Part shown: piece after piece, positions 28,482 to 42,137 of the stretch
How positions within the stretch are numbered: position 1 is the stretch's first letter
How the letters are laid out: every line of letters starts with the position of its first letter
Assembly: GCA_016704895.1 (NCBI GenBank)
Contig: JADIZG010000002.1
Location: 62,001 to 126,000, forward strand
Length of the DNA stretch: 64,000 bases
Origin: Betaproteobacteria bacterium
GTDB lineage: Bacteria > Pseudomonadota > Gammaproteobacteria > Burkholderiales > Casimicrobiaceae
Direction: 5' to 3'
The notes under the pieces: model-generated
The model's database searches: none
What the model saw: the letters and a program-made list of their open reading frames with translations, nothing else
Told to the model about the DNA's origin: nothing
Position numbers and translations under genes: made by a program

Positions 28482-30695
28482 TCACAGCGAGATCGGGTCG
28501 ACGTCGAGCCCCCAGCGCACGCGCCGCCCGGGGAGAGCGGCCAGCGCGGGAAGCCAGGCGTCCAGGAATCGCGCGAGCTCGGGGCGACGCGATGCCTGGA
28601 CGACGAGTTGCGCGCGCTCGTAACCGGCGCGACGGGCGAGGAGCGAAGGCACGGGCGAGTGCACCTCGACGTCGGCGCGCGCATGGTCGCGGGCGGCGTG
28701 CGCGTCGCGTTCGGCGGCGGCGAGGAAGCGGTCGACCTCCTCGCGGGACACCGCCTCCGCCGCCAGGAGCGCGAGGTGCGCGTGCGGAGGCAGCGCGGCG
28801 ATGCGGCGCTCGTCGAGGAGGTCGTTCGCGAGCGCATCGTAGTCGTCCGCGGCGAGCGCGCAGTAGACGGCGTGCGCGGGGAACGAGGTCTGCACGACGA
28901 CCTCTCCCGGCAGCGCGGCGCGCCCGGCGCGCCCGGCGACCTGGAACAGCAGCGCCGCGAGCCGCTCGGTGGCGCGGAAGTCGGCGCTGTAGAGCGCGTG
29001 GTCGGCGCCGATCACGCCGACGAGCGTGAGGCGCGGGAAGTCGTGGCCCTTCGCCAGCATCTGCGTTCCGACGAGGATGTCGATCCCGTCGGCGGCGACC
29101 TGCGCGCGCACCGCCTCGAACGCGCCGCGCGCGCGCGTCGTGTCGCGGTCGATGCGCGCGATGCGCGCTTCCGGGAACACGGCAGCCAGCGCCGCCTCGA
29201 GCCGCTGCGTCCCGAGGCCCCGCGCCTGCAGGTCGACGTTGCCGCACGACGGGCACGCACGAGGGACGCGTTCCGCGTGGCCGCAATGATGGCAGCGCAG
29301 GCGCGCCGGGTCGCGGTGGACGACGAGGCGCGCGCTGCAGCGCGGGCAGCCCGCCTCCCAGGCGCAGGCCGTGCACTTGAGCGACGGCGCGTAGCCGCGC
29401 CGGTTGACGAACACGAGCGACTGCTCGCCGCGCGCGAGCCTCGCGCGAATCGCGTCGAGGAGCGGCCCGCTCACGCCGTCGCATGCGGCGGGATCGTCCT
29501 CGGGGACGAAGCGGATCGCGGGCGGGCGGGCGCGGGGGTCGGCGCGGTGCGGAAGCAGGTGGCGCGCGTAGCGGCCGCCTTTCGCATGCAGCACGGTTTC
29601 GAGCGACGGCGTCGCGCTCCCGAGCACGATCGGCACGCCGCGCGAGCGGGCGCGCACGATCGCGACATCGCGCGCGTGGTAGCGCACGCCGTCCTGCTGC
29701 TTGTACGACGCGTCGTGCTCCTCGTCGACGATCGCGAGCGCGAGCCGCGGCAGCGGCGCGTACACGGCCAGACGCGTGCCGACGACGAGCGCCGCCTCCC
29801 CGGACGCGGCGGCCTTCCAGTGCTCGAGGCGCTCGCCGTCCGGCAGGCCGCTGTGGAGCGTCGCGATGCGCACGCCGGGCAGCGCGGCGGCGAGTCGCGC
29901 GCCGAGCTGGGGCGTCAGGTTGATCTCGGGCACCAGCAGCAGCACCTGCCCGCCACGCGCGATCGCTCGCGAGGCCGCGGCCGCGTAGACGTCGGTCTTG
30001 CCGCTCCCGGTCACGCCCTGCAGCAGCGTGACCGAGAATCGTCCGGCAGCGGCGTCGATCGCGTCGAGCGCGGCGCGCTGCGCATCGTTCAGCTCGACCC
30101 TGTGCGCCGGCGCCGCGGGTGCCGGCTCCTCGACCCAGCCGGCCGTGCGCCAGGCCGACAGCCGTCGCTGGTCCTGCGCCGGCAACGCGACGATCGAGTC
30201 GCTGTCGATGCCCGCTGGCGCGTCGCAGAGGCGTGCGTAGAGCGCGCGCATCGCCGGCGCCCTGGCAATGCGCGCGGCGAGCGCGACGCGCCCGCCGTCC
30301 GTGAGCCTGAGTGCCGAAGGAGGCGCGGGCGCGCGCCGGCGGACGCCCGAGCGCACCGGCGGCACCGCCTGCGCGAGCGCGAGGCCGACGGGTTCCCGGT
30401 AATAGGCCGCGACGAATTCCGCGAGGGCGACGACGTCTTCGGGCAGCGGCGGCAGCGCCAACACGTCGTCGACCGGCTGCACCCGTTCGCGTTCGACGTC
30501 CGAGGTCGCGTGCGTCCCGACGACGACGCCGACGCAGCGCCGATTCGCGAGCCGCACCCGCACGAGCGAGCCGCGCTCGATGCCCAGGCCGTCGGGCGCC
30601 CAGTAGTCGAAGGCCTGTCCGGTGGCGACCGGTACCGCGACGCGCGCGTAGGTCACGGCCGCGCTCGCGGGATGCGGTCTCGATCCCCACGACAC
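28482..30695 (-). CDS. priA: Primosomal protein N' (replication restart helicase)
   Basis: The 737-residue helicase reloads DnaB at stalled forks. It has an N-terminal DNA-binding domain, Walker A LLQGVTGSGKTDVY, the DEEH box (AIVDEEHDASYKQQDG), a zinc-binding region with paired cysteines (CTACAWEAGCPRC, CHHCGHAERVPRACPSCG), and the helicase motifs ILVGTQMLAKGHDFP and FQVAGRAGR. The GTG at 30695 is the longest start. A second GTG 13 codons later (TYARVAVPV) is where the fold begins, so the true start is uncertain. The hemE-priA-argS order is conserved in many beta- and gammaproteobacteria. Confidence 0.96.
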   Translation of the reverse strand: MSWGSRPHPASAAVTYARVAVPVATGQAFDYWAPDGLGIERGSLVRVRLANRRCVGVVVGTHATSDVERERVQPVDDVLALPPLPEDVVALAEFVAAYYREPVGLALAQAVPPVRSGVRRRAPAPPSALRLTDGGRVALAARIARAPAMRALYARLCDAPAGIDSDSIVALPAQDQRRLSAWRTAGWVEEPAPAAPAHRVELNDAQRAALDAIDAAAGRFSVTLLQGVTGSGKTDVYAAAASRAIARGGQVLLLVPEINLTPQLGARLAAALPGVRIATLHSGLPDGERLEHWKAAASGEAALVVGTRLAVYAPLPRLALAIVDEEHDASYKQQDGVRYHARDVAIVRARSRGVPIVLGSATPSLETVLHAKGGRYARHLLPHRADPRARPPAIRFVPEDDPAACDGVSGPLLDAIRARLARGEQSLVFVNRRGYAPSLKCTACAWEAGCPRCSARLVVHRDPARLRCHHCGHAERVPRACPSCGNVDLQARGLGTQRLEAALAAVFPEARIARIDRDTTRARGAFEAVRAQVAADGIDILVGTQMLAKGHDFPRLTLVGVIGADHALYSADFRATERLAALLFQVAGRAGRAALPGEVVVQTSFPAHAVYCALAADDYDALANDLLDERRIAALPPHAHLALLAAEAVSREEVDRFLAAAERDAHAARDHARADVEVHSPVPSLLARRAGYERAQLVVQASRRPELARFLDAWLPALAALPGRRVRWGLDVDPISL

Positions 30696-31034
30696 GTTGT
30701 AGTGTTCGAAATCCTCATGACTGGTCGCAACTCATCGCGGCAAGTCCTTCATTTGACTAGGATCACGAAATTGTCCCCATCGAGTGTGGATAACTTTGTG
30801 AGCAATGCGCCGCAACGCCACAAGGCCGGCGAAAAGTCAAGGCGGCCCCCCGAATACCTCATGGCGAGGGCATATTTTTTCATGTTCAGGATCAATTGTT
30901 TGCGTTTGTCTAGCCCGGGAGATGCCTGCGCGCGGGCGGTGCGAGCGCCCGCTCCGCCGGCATGTGCATAACTCCCTCGGGGGCGGCGCATTTCGGGCTT
31001 TGTCAAGCCCTTCGGGCCACGCCGCGCCGATAGT
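30696..31034. other. hemE-priA intergenic region with a consensus DnaA box
   Basis: This 339-base gap is less GC-rich than its surroundings. It contains a perfect DnaA box, TGTGGATAA, at 30785-30793 and several AT-rich patches (for example around 30867-30905). An 85-codon open frame on the minus strand (30749-31006) exists but has no ribosome site and no recognised homology. A lone DnaA box is not an origin; it could link priA expression to DnaA. No clear sigma-70 promoter was found for priA. Confidence 0.6.
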
Positions 31035-32123
31035 TCAGCGCGCGCGGCGCGACGCGCGGTGCACGGCCTCGACGAGCGCGGCGACGTTGTCCGGAGGCGT
31101 CCTGGGAACGATCCCGTGGCCCAGGTTGAAGATGTGCCCCGGGGCGGGGCCGGCCGCCTCGACGACCGCGATGGCTTCGCGGGCGACCGTTTCCGGATCG
31201 GTCAGGAGCACGAGCGGATCGAGGTTGCCCTGCAGCGCGACCCGCGCGCCGACCCGTGCGCGCGCCTGCGCGAGGTCGACGGTCCAGTCGAGGCCGACGC
31301 CCGCGGCCCCGCAAGCCGCGATCTCGTCGAGCCAGCCGCCTCCGCCCTTCGTGAACACGATCGTCGGCACGGCGCGCGTCGCCGTATCGGCGGCGAGTGC
31401 GCCGAGCACGGCGCGCATCGATGCGAGCGAGTACCGCCGGTAGGCGGCCGCGGTCAGCATCCCGCCCCAGGTGTCGAAGATCATCACCGCGTCCGCGCCC
31501 GCGGCGATCTGCTCGCGCAGGTACGCGGCGACCGCGCGCGCGTTGACGTCGACGATGCGCGCGAGCAGGTCCGGGCGAGCCGCGGCCATCGTCCGCACCG
31601 TGGCATAGTCCTCGCTGCCGCCGCCTTCGATCATGTAGCAGGCCAGCGTGAACGGGCTGCCGGCGAACCCGATCAGCGGGACGCGGCCGGCGAGCGCGCG
31701 CTTGATCGACGAGACCGCATCGAACACGTAGCGCAGCTTCTCCATGTCGGGCACGTCGAGCGACGCCACCGCGGCGTCGTCGCGCAGGGTGCGCTCGAAC
31801 CGCGGGCCTTCGCCCTCGGCGAACGAGAGCCCGAGTCCCATCGCGTCGGGCACCGTCAGGATGTCGGAGAACAGGATCGCGGCGTCGAGCGGGTAACGCT
31901 CGAGCGGCTGCAACGTCACCTCGGTCGCGAGGTCCGGCGTCTGCGCGAGCGTCATGAAGCTGCCGGCGCGCGCGCGCGTCCGGGTGTACTCGGGCAGGTA
32001 GCGCCCCGCCTGCCGCATCAGCCAGACCGGCGTGTAGTCGGTCGGCTCGCGGCGCAGCGCGCGGAGGAAGGTGTCGTTCTGCAAGGGGGCGGGGCTCCGG
32101 GGGTTCGACGCAGGACCTGTCAC
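31035..32123 (-). CDS. hemE: Uroporphyrinogen decarboxylase
   Basis: The enzyme removes four carboxyls from uroporphyrinogen III to give coproporphyrinogen III in haem synthesis. The two family signatures are clear: PVWLMRQAGRYLPEY (N-terminal) and GFAGSPFTLACYMIEGGGS. Also present are FSDILTVPDAMGLGLSF, MIFDTWGG and the C-terminal ALQGNLDP and NLGHGI. From the GTG at 32123 the protein is 362 residues, normal for the family. A TTG 13 codons downstream is an alternative. A further haem gene, hemB, is at 50919-51935. Confidence 0.96.
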   Translation of the reverse strand: MTGPASNPRSPAPLQNDTFLRALRREPTDYTPVWLMRQAGRYLPEYTRTRARAGSFMTLAQTPDLATEVTLQPLERYPLDAAILFSDILTVPDAMGLGLSFAEGEGPRFERTLRDDAAVASLDVPDMEKLRYVFDAVSSIKRALAGRVPLIGFAGSPFTLACYMIEGGGSEDYATVRTMAAARPDLLARIVDVNARAVAAYLREQIAAGADAVMIFDTWGGMLTAAAYRRYSLASMRAVLGALAADTATRAVPTIVFTKGGGGWLDEIAACGAAGVGLDWTVDLAQARARVGARVALQGNLDPLVLLTDPETVAREAIAVVEAAGPAPGHIFNLGHGIVPRTPPDNVAALVEAVHRASRRAR

Positions 32124-32242
32124 GTGCTTGACGCGGGGCTCGCCGCGACCCGCGGCGCCCGGGGCTGGCGGCGCCCGCTTCCCGCGTCGGCGCGGAGCGA
32201 GGCCGCAGTCGGGGACGGGCGGCACCGGGCGCCGTTCGCGCG

Positions 32243-33679
32243 TCAGCGAGGCAACTCGCTCGCCCCCATCAGGAATTCGTCGACCGCGCGCGCGCACTGG
32301 CGCCCCTCGCGGATCGCCCAGACGACCAGCGACTGCCCGCGACGGATGTCGCCGGCCGCGAACACCTTGTCGACGTTCGTCCGGTAGTCGTCGGTGTTCG
32401 CCGCGACGTTCGTGCGCGAGTCGCGGGCCACGCCGAACGCGTCGAGCATCGGCGTCGACGCAGGCCCGGTGAAGCCCATCGCGAGCAGCACGAGGTCCGC
32501 CTTGAGCTCGTGCTCGCTGCCCGGCACCTCGGCCATCTTCATCTGCCCGTCCGCGCCGCGCGTCCACTCGAGCCGCGCGGCGACGAGCTTCTCGACGCGC
32601 CCGTCCCGGCCCTCGAAGCGCTTGGTCGCGACCGCCCAGTCGCGCTTGCAGCCTTCCTCGTGCGACGACGACGTGCGCAGCTTGATCGGCCAGTAGGGCC
32701 ACACGAGCGGCTTGTCCTCGGCCTCCGGCGGCTGCGGCAGGAGCTCGAACTGCGTGACCGACGCGGCGCCCTGGCGGTTCGACGTGCCCACGCAGTCGGA
32801 GCCCGTATCGCCTCCGCCGATCACGACGACGTGCTTGCCGGTGGCGAGGATCTGCCCCGCCACGCGGTCGCCCGCGACGACCTTGTTCTGCTGCGGCAGG
32901 AACTCCATCGCGAAGTGGACGCCCGCCAGGTCGCGCCCGGGGACCGGCAGGTCGCGCGGCTTCTCGGCGCCGCCGGCGAGCACCACGGCGTCGTACTCCT
33001 CGAGCATCGCCTTCGGGTCGGCGTCCCGGCCGACCTCGACACCCGGCCTGAACACGACGCCCTCGGCCGACATCTGCGCCATGCGCCGGTCGATCGACGG
33101 CTTCTCGAGCTTGAAGTCCGGAATGCCGTAGCGCATCAGTCCGCCGATGCGATCGCTCTTCTCGAGCACGACGACGTCGTGGCCCGCGCGCGCGAGCTGC
33201 TGCGCGCAAGCGAGCCCCGCGGGCCCCGATCCGACGACCGCGACGCGGCGCCCGGTCTTCTGCGCGGCCGGCTGCGGCACGACCCAGCCTTCCTCCCAGC
33301 CCTTGTCGATGATGAAGTGCTCGATCGACTTGATGCCGACGGCGTCGCTGTTGATGTTGAGCGTGCACGCCGCCTCGCAGGGCGCCGGGCACACGCGGCC
33401 GGTGAACTCGGGAAAGTTGTTGGTCGAGTGCAGCGTGTCGAGCGCCTCGCGCCACGCGCGCCGGTACACGAGATCGTTCCAGTCCGGAATGATGTTGTTG
33501 ACCGGGCATCCCGACTGGCAGAACGGGATGCCGCAGTCCATGCAGCGCGCGCCCTGCTTCGACGCCGCGTCGTCGTCCAGCGCGAGCACGAACTCGCGGT
33601 AGTGGCGCAGGCGGTCGCGCGGCGGCTCCGCGACTTCGGCGATGCGCTGGAGCTCGAGGAATCCTGTGATCTTGCCCAT
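32243..33679 (-). CDS. gltD: Glutamate synthase (NADPH) small subunit
   Basis: The 478-residue flavoprotein passes electrons from NADPH to the large subunit. It begins MGKITGFLELQR. It has the low-potential Fe-S cysteines (CMDCGIPFCQSGCPVNN and GRVCPAPCEAACTLN), the FAD loop VAVVGSGPAGLACAQQL and the NADPH loop VVIGGGDTGSDCVG. A C-terminal AAGDIRRGQSLVVWAI closes the FAD site. I took the ATG at 33679 rather than an upstream one because the family starts there. It lies 55 bases downstream of gltB and forms the enzyme with it. Confidence 0.97.
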   Translation of the reverse strand: MGKITGFLELQRIAEVAEPPRDRLRHYREFVLALDDDAASKQGARCMDCGIPFCQSGCPVNNIIPDWNDLVYRRAWREALDTLHSTNNFPEFTGRVCPAPCEAACTLNINSDAVGIKSIEHFIIDKGWEEGWVVPQPAAQKTGRRVAVVGSGPAGLACAQQLARAGHDVVVLEKSDRIGGLMRYGIPDFKLEKPSIDRRMAQMSAEGVVFRPGVEVGRDADPKAMLEEYDAVVLAGGAEKPRDLPVPGRDLAGVHFAMEFLPQQNKVVAGDRVAGQILATGKHVVVIGGGDTGSDCVGTSNRQGAASVTQFELLPQPPEAEDKPLVWPYWPIKLRTSSSHEEGCKRDWAVATKRFEGRDGRVEKLVAARLEWTRGADGQMKMAEVPGSEHELKADLVLLAMGFTGPASTPMLDAFGVARDSRTNVAANTDDYRTNVDKVFAAGDIRRGQSLVVWAIREGRQCARAVDEFLMGASELPR

Positions 33680-33734
33680 GTTCCAACCGTATGAGGGTGG
33701 CGAGCGATGCGCGCCCGCCACGAACGTCAAGTCC

Positions 33735-38498
<4,764 letters not shown>

Positions 38499-38637
38499 CG
38501 TTTCCTCTCGTGAAACCGGCCTGCCGGCCCGGTCGCGCGTCCCGGGATGCCGCGGAACCCGGAACCCCCTCGGGCCGCGCGGTCGCCGCACCCGCAGGCG
38601 CGAAGATTGCTGTGCGAATGCGAGGCGAAACCTTTTA

Positions 38638-38666
38638 ATCCTACTCGCCTTGCTGCAATGCGACAA
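38638..38666 (-). promoter_or_regulatory. Likely gltB promoter
   Basis: On the minus strand TTGTCG (38666-38661) and TAGGAT (38643-38638) are 17 bases apart. They lie about 140 bases upstream of the gltB start. The spacing and sequence fit a sigma-70 promoter for gltBD. Confidence 0.6.
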
Positions 38667-38739
38667 GGAACACGGCGGCAGGGCGGGCATCCATGCAACA
38701 CGCGCCGCCAGACGGCGCCCGGCTTCCCCCTGAAAGGCC

Positions 38740-38768
38740 TTGCACGGACCCCGCTCTTGCGCTCTAAT
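38740..38768 (+). promoter_or_regulatory. Likely promoter of the lipoprotein gene
   Basis: TTGCAC (38740-38745) and TCTAAT (38763-38768) are separated by 17 bases, followed by an AT-rich stretch, and lie 90 bases upstream of ATG 38858. Confidence 0.6.
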
Positions 38769-38857
38769 CTAAAGATTATTGGCTATCTCGTTGTTGCAGC
38801 GTTCAATTCCGTTGCGGGAACGCTCCGGTTTCAGGACAACATCATCAGGAATCCGCC

Positions 38858-40204
38858 ATGTCCCTCGTTCGCCTGACCGGCTGGCTTCGCCCGGTCGCCA
38901 TGCTCCTGGCCCTGACCGGCACGCTCGGACTGACCGCCTGCGGCGGCGGGAGCGGGGCCGTCAACGGCCCGTCGACCCCGACGACCCCGATCGCGACGCT
39001 CTACACGCTGCCCGCGGGCATCGTGGTCGCCTACTCGCAGGTCCCGGCGACGATCAAGATCGTCGGCGGCGTCGCGCCCTACCAGGCGCTGTCGAACAAT
39101 TCGGCGGTCCTGCCGGTGCCGCTCAACGTTTCCGGCGACACGATCGTGCTCGTCGCGAACCCCGTGGCGGTCGCCTCGGACGTCCCGGTGGCGATCACCG
39201 TGTCCGACCAGTCCGGGCAGTCGGCGATCGCGAACGTGACGGTTCGCTACGCGCCGCTGTTCGAGAACGGCCTGACGGTGACGCCGTCGAGCGCGAACTG
39301 CGGGACCAACGTGTGCGACGGCGACACGGCAGGCGTGCAAGCGATTGCGACGGGCGTGGGAAGCGCGCCGTTGCCGGGCCGCCAGATCCGCTTCGACGTC
39401 GTGTACGGCGCGTTCTCGATCCTGACGAGCAATCCCGCGCTGCCGGCAGCCTCGACGCTGACCGTCGTCACCGATGCCGCGGGCGCCGCACAGGTCCAGA
39501 TCCAGGCGTCCGCGGGCGCCACGACGCAGCAGGCGCAGATTCGCGCGACCGACGTCACGACCGGCCAGCAGCAGATCGCGAACTTCGTCATCGAGCGCAC
39601 GACGTCGACCAACAACCTGTCGGTCGTGCCGCCCACGGCGACGATCCAGACGCAGTACAACAACTCGTGCTCGAGCGGATTCATCATCGACTATTACATC
39701 TACGGCGGCACGCCGCCGTACACGGTCGCCTCGACGTTCCCGACCGGCGTCGTGGTCTCGCCCTCGGTCGTCGGGTCGAGCGGCAGCTTCTTCCGGGCGA
39801 CGACCAACGGGACCTGCGTCAACCCGCTCACGTTCACGATCCAGGACTCGGCCGGCAAGACGACGACCGCGCAGCTCCTCAACATCCCGGGCACCCAGGC
39901 CCCGCCGGGGACGCCGGTGCCCACGCCGACGACACTCGTCGTGACGCCCTCCACGGTGTCGCGCACCGGCGCCAACAGCTGCACCGGACAGACGTTCACC
40001 TTCGTGATCACCGGCGGGACTGCGCCCTACAACGTCAGCGTCACGCCGTCGGGCGGCATCGCGACGCCTCCCGTGGTCGCGGGGTCGGGCAGCTCGTCGG
40101 ACATCAGCGGACTCGCCGACGGCTCCGGCGTATCGACGGTGATCATCGTCGACAGCGGCAGCCCGACGCAGCAGACCCGCACCGCGACGATCGCCTGTAA
40201 CTGA
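38858..40204 (+). CDS. Putative lipoprotein with Ig-like beta-sandwich repeats
   Basis: The 448-residue product has a lipoprotein signal (about residues 1-27, lipobox LTAC followed by GGGSG). About four beta-rich modules follow with Thr/Val/Ser-rich strands and recurring GG(T/V)APY motifs (VGGVAPYQALS, YGGTPPYTVA, TGGTAPYNVS), typical of bacterial Ig-like/cadherin-like surface proteins. One module contains a VTDAAGAAQVQIQ, like invasin-type domains. Several Cys could pair in disulfides. It is the only plus-strand gene between two minus-strand operons, with its own promoter and terminator, so it looks like an insertion. Function unknown; adhesion or cell-surface role is inference. Confidence 0.8.
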   Translation: MSLVRLTGWLRPVAMLLALTGTLGLTACGGGSGAVNGPSTPTTPIATLYTLPAGIVVAYSQVPATIKIVGGVAPYQALSNNSAVLPVPLNVSGDTIVLVANPVAVASDVPVAITVSDQSGQSAIANVTVRYAPLFENGLTVTPSSANCGTNVCDGDTAGVQAIATGVGSAPLPGRQIRFDVVYGAFSILTSNPALPAASTLTVVTDAAGAAQVQIQASAGATTQQAQIRATDVTTGQQQIANFVIERTTSTNNLSVVPPTATIQTQYNNSCSSGFIIDYYIYGGTPPYTVASTFPTGVVVSPSVVGSSGSFFRATTNGTCVNPLTFTIQDSAGKTTTAQLLNIPGTQAPPGTPVPTPTTLVVTPSTVSRTGANSCTGQTFTFVITGGTAPYNVSVTPSGGIATPPVVAGSGSSSDISGLADGSGVSTVIIVDSGSPTQQTRTATIACN

Positions 40205-40222
40205 TCAATCAGCCGCAGCAGC

Positions 40223-40252
40223 GAAAACGGCGATCCGCGGATCGCCGTTTTC
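40223..40252. terminator. Bidirectional rho-independent terminator
   Basis: A perfect 30-base palindrome (GAAAACGGCGATCCG and its mirror) with A- and T-runs at the ends. It lies 19 bases after the lipoprotein stop and also serves transcripts of the convergent aroB operon. Confidence 0.9.
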
Positions 40253-40257
40253 GTTTC

Positions 40258-40372
40258 CGCCCCGGGAGGGCGCGCGCAGCGCGCTTCGGGGACGTCCCGC
40301 ACCCGCCGGGCCGCCCCAAGGGCGCGCCCTCGGGGAGGCGCGCGCAGCGCGCTTCGGGGGGATGTCACCCCC
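40258..40372. repeat. Two copies of a GC-rich hairpin repeat
   Basis: Two units with the core GGAGGCGCGCGCAGCGCGC, each ending CTTCGGGG, begin near 40264 and 40334, about 70 bases apart. Each core folds into GCGCGC-GCA-GCGCGC. They lie just beyond the aroB stop (40389), the same place relative to a minus-strand gene end as the copies after pilM and the protease. Confidence 0.7.
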
Positions 40373-40388
40373 GCCGCAGCTGCCGCCG

Positions 40389-41459
40389 TCAGCCGGACAG
40401 CACCGCCGCCAGGTCGCGCTCGTCAACGTCCGCGCGAACGACCGCTCGGGCGAGGCGCTCGAGCAGCACGAAGCGCATGCGCCCGCGCTCGACCTTCTTG
40501 TCGCGGCCCATCAGGTCGAGCCAGCGATCGAGCGCGAGCTTCGGTGCCACGGTCGGGAGTCCGGCCGCGGCGACGAGCGCCTCGACGCGCGAGCGCTCGG
40601 CGGCCGGCAGCCCGCACACGCGTTCGGAAAGCCTGGACGCGAGCAGCATCCCGGTCCCGACCGCCTCGCCGTGCAGCCACGTGCCGTAGCCGGTCGCCGT
40701 CTCGATCGCATGGCCGAACGTGTGCCCGAAGTTGAGCAGCGCACGCTCGCCGGTCTCGCGCTCGTCCGCGGCGACGATCTCGGCCTTGACGCGGCAACTC
40801 TCGTGGATGGCGTGCGCGAGCGCATCGTCTTCGCGCTCGCGGAGCGCGCGCATGTTCCGCTCGAGCCAGTCGAAGAAAGCGGCGTCGCGGATCGCGCCGT
40901 ACTTGACGACCTCGGCGAGTCCCGCCGTGACCTCGCGCGCAGGGAGCGTCGCGAGGCAGCCGGTGTCGATCAGCACGGCGACCGGCTGGTGGAACGCGCC
41001 GATCATGTTCTTGCCCAGGCGGTGGTTGACGGCCGTCTTGCCGCCGACCGACGAGTCGACCTGCGCGAGCAGCGTCGTGGGCACCTGCACGTACGGGATG
41101 CCGCGCTGGTAGATCGCCGCGGCGAAGCCCGCGAGGTCGCCGACCACGCCTCCGCCGAGCGCGACGATCGGGGTCGTGCGGTCGGCCTTGAGCTCGAGGA
41201 GGCGCGTGAGAACGTCGTTGAGCGTGTCCCAGTTCTTGTGCTGCTCGCCGTCGGGGATCAGCACGACCTCGATGGCGACGCCGGCCCGGTCGAGGCTCGC
41301 CCGGAGCGCGGGCAGGTGGTGCGCGGCGACGATCGCGTTGGTGACCACGACCGCGCGCTTCGTATCCCAGGGGACGAGCTCGCCCGCGCGCGCGAGCACG
41401 CCGCGGCCGATGGCGATCGGATAGCTTCGCTGGCCGAGGGCCACGTCGAGTCGCATCAT
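40389..41459 (-). CDS. aroB: 3-dehydroquinate synthase
   Basis: The 356-residue enzyme converts DAHP to 3-dehydroquinate in the shikimate pathway, with NAD and a divalent metal. Motifs: ALGGGVVGDLAGFAAAIYQRG (NAD site), QVPTTLLAQVDSSVGGKTAVNH, AEVVKYGAI and FGHTFGHAIE with metal-ligand histidines. Two adjacent ATGs (41459 and 41456) are possible. It follows aroK by 19 bases, as in most proteobacteria. The gene usually found after it (a dGTPase gene in many relatives) is replaced here by the plus-strand lipoprotein. Confidence 0.97.
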   Translation of the reverse strand: MMRLDVALGQRSYPIAIGRGVLARAGELVPWDTKRAVVVTNAIVAAHHLPALRASLDRAGVAIEVVLIPDGEQHKNWDTLNDVLTRLLELKADRTTPIVALGGGVVGDLAGFAAAIYQRGIPYVQVPTTLLAQVDSSVGGKTAVNHRLGKNMIGAFHQPVAVLIDTGCLATLPAREVTAGLAEVVKYGAIRDAAFFDWLERNMRALREREDDALAHAIHESCRVKAEIVAADERETGERALLNFGHTFGHAIETATGYGTWLHGEAVGTGMLLASRLSERVCGLPAAERSRVEALVAAAGLPTVAPKLALDRWLDLMGRDKKVERGRMRFVLLERLARAVVRADVDERDLAAVLSG

Positions 41460-41478
41460 CGGAGTTCCTTCGCCGCGC

Positions 41479-42015
41479 TCACCGCGCGTCCTCGGCGGGA
41501 GCGCGGGATTCCGGCTCCCACTCGCGTGCGGCACGCATGACCTCCTCGCGATCCGACCGGATCACGAGGTCCGCCACCGAGCGATAGAGCGGGTCGCGCT
41601 GCGCGTAGAGCTCGGCGATCCTCGCCGCAGGGTCGGCCGCCTTCAGGAGCGGCCGGTGGCGACTGTGCCGCACGCGCTCGTAGAGCGTTTCCGGATCGGC
41701 GTGCAGGTAGACGACGGTGCCGCCTTCGGCGAGCCGCCGGCGGTTCGCCTCGCGAATCACCGCGCCGCCTCCGGTTCCCAGCACGATGTTCTCGAGCCGC
41801 ACCAGGTCGGCGATCACCGCTTCCTCGCGGTCGCGAAACGCGACCTCGCCCTCGATCTCGAAGATCGTGGGGATCGTCACGCCCAGGCGTCCCTCGAGCT
41901 CGTGGTCGGCGTCGACGTAGCGCTTGCCCAGGCGGCGCGCGAGCTGGCGCCCCAGCGTCGTCTTGCCCGCGCCCATGAGGCCGACGAGATAGAGGTTGCC
42001 GCGATGCAGCTGCAT
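41479..42015 (-). CDS. aroK: Shikimate kinase
   Basis: A 178-residue kinase that phosphorylates shikimate. The Walker A is GLMGAGKTTLGRQL, followed by the substrate-binding VDADHELE and FRDREEAV (Arg), GTGGGAVI and the lid RHRPLL. It ends with a Glu/Arg-rich tail. The ATG at 42015 is 122 bases downstream of pilQ, in the conserved pil-aro cluster. Pathway partner aroB follows directly. Confidence 0.96.
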   Translation of the reverse strand: MQLHRGNLYLVGLMGAGKTTLGRQLARRLGKRYVDADHELEGRLGVTIPTIFEIEGEVAFRDREEAVIADLVRLENIVLGTGGGAVIREANRRRLAEGGTVVYLHADPETLYERVRHSRHRPLLKAADPAARIAELYAQRDPLYRSVADLVIRSDREEVMRAAREWEPESRAPAEDAR

Positions 42016-42137
42016 CCGCGGATTGTAGCGAATGGCGCCCGGCGGGCCGGGCGAGGCGGACCGAGGCGGGCGCCGGGCCGGCGCGGCGATCCGACAGGAC
42101 CGCGCGACGACCGCCCCTCGCCGCCTGCGTCGGGCCG

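Larger units (their letters stand above)
38499..38857. other. gltB / lipoprotein divergent promoter region
   Basis: These 359 bases between divergent genes hold a promoter for each (see 38638-38666 and 38740-38768) and the gltB ribosome site. A locally AT-rich patch (38763-38815) lies in the lipoprotein promoter and leader. I saw no gene, no clear repeat and no obvious regulator palindrome. Confidence 0.7.

Noticed and set aside
30785..30793. Replication origin
   Set aside because: Only one consensus DnaA box is present, with no box cluster and no dnaA, dnaN or parAB nearby.
30749..31006. An 85-codon minus-strand gene between hemE and priA
   Set aside because: It has no ribosome site, its start would be TTG, and it matches no family I know; the region fits a control region better.
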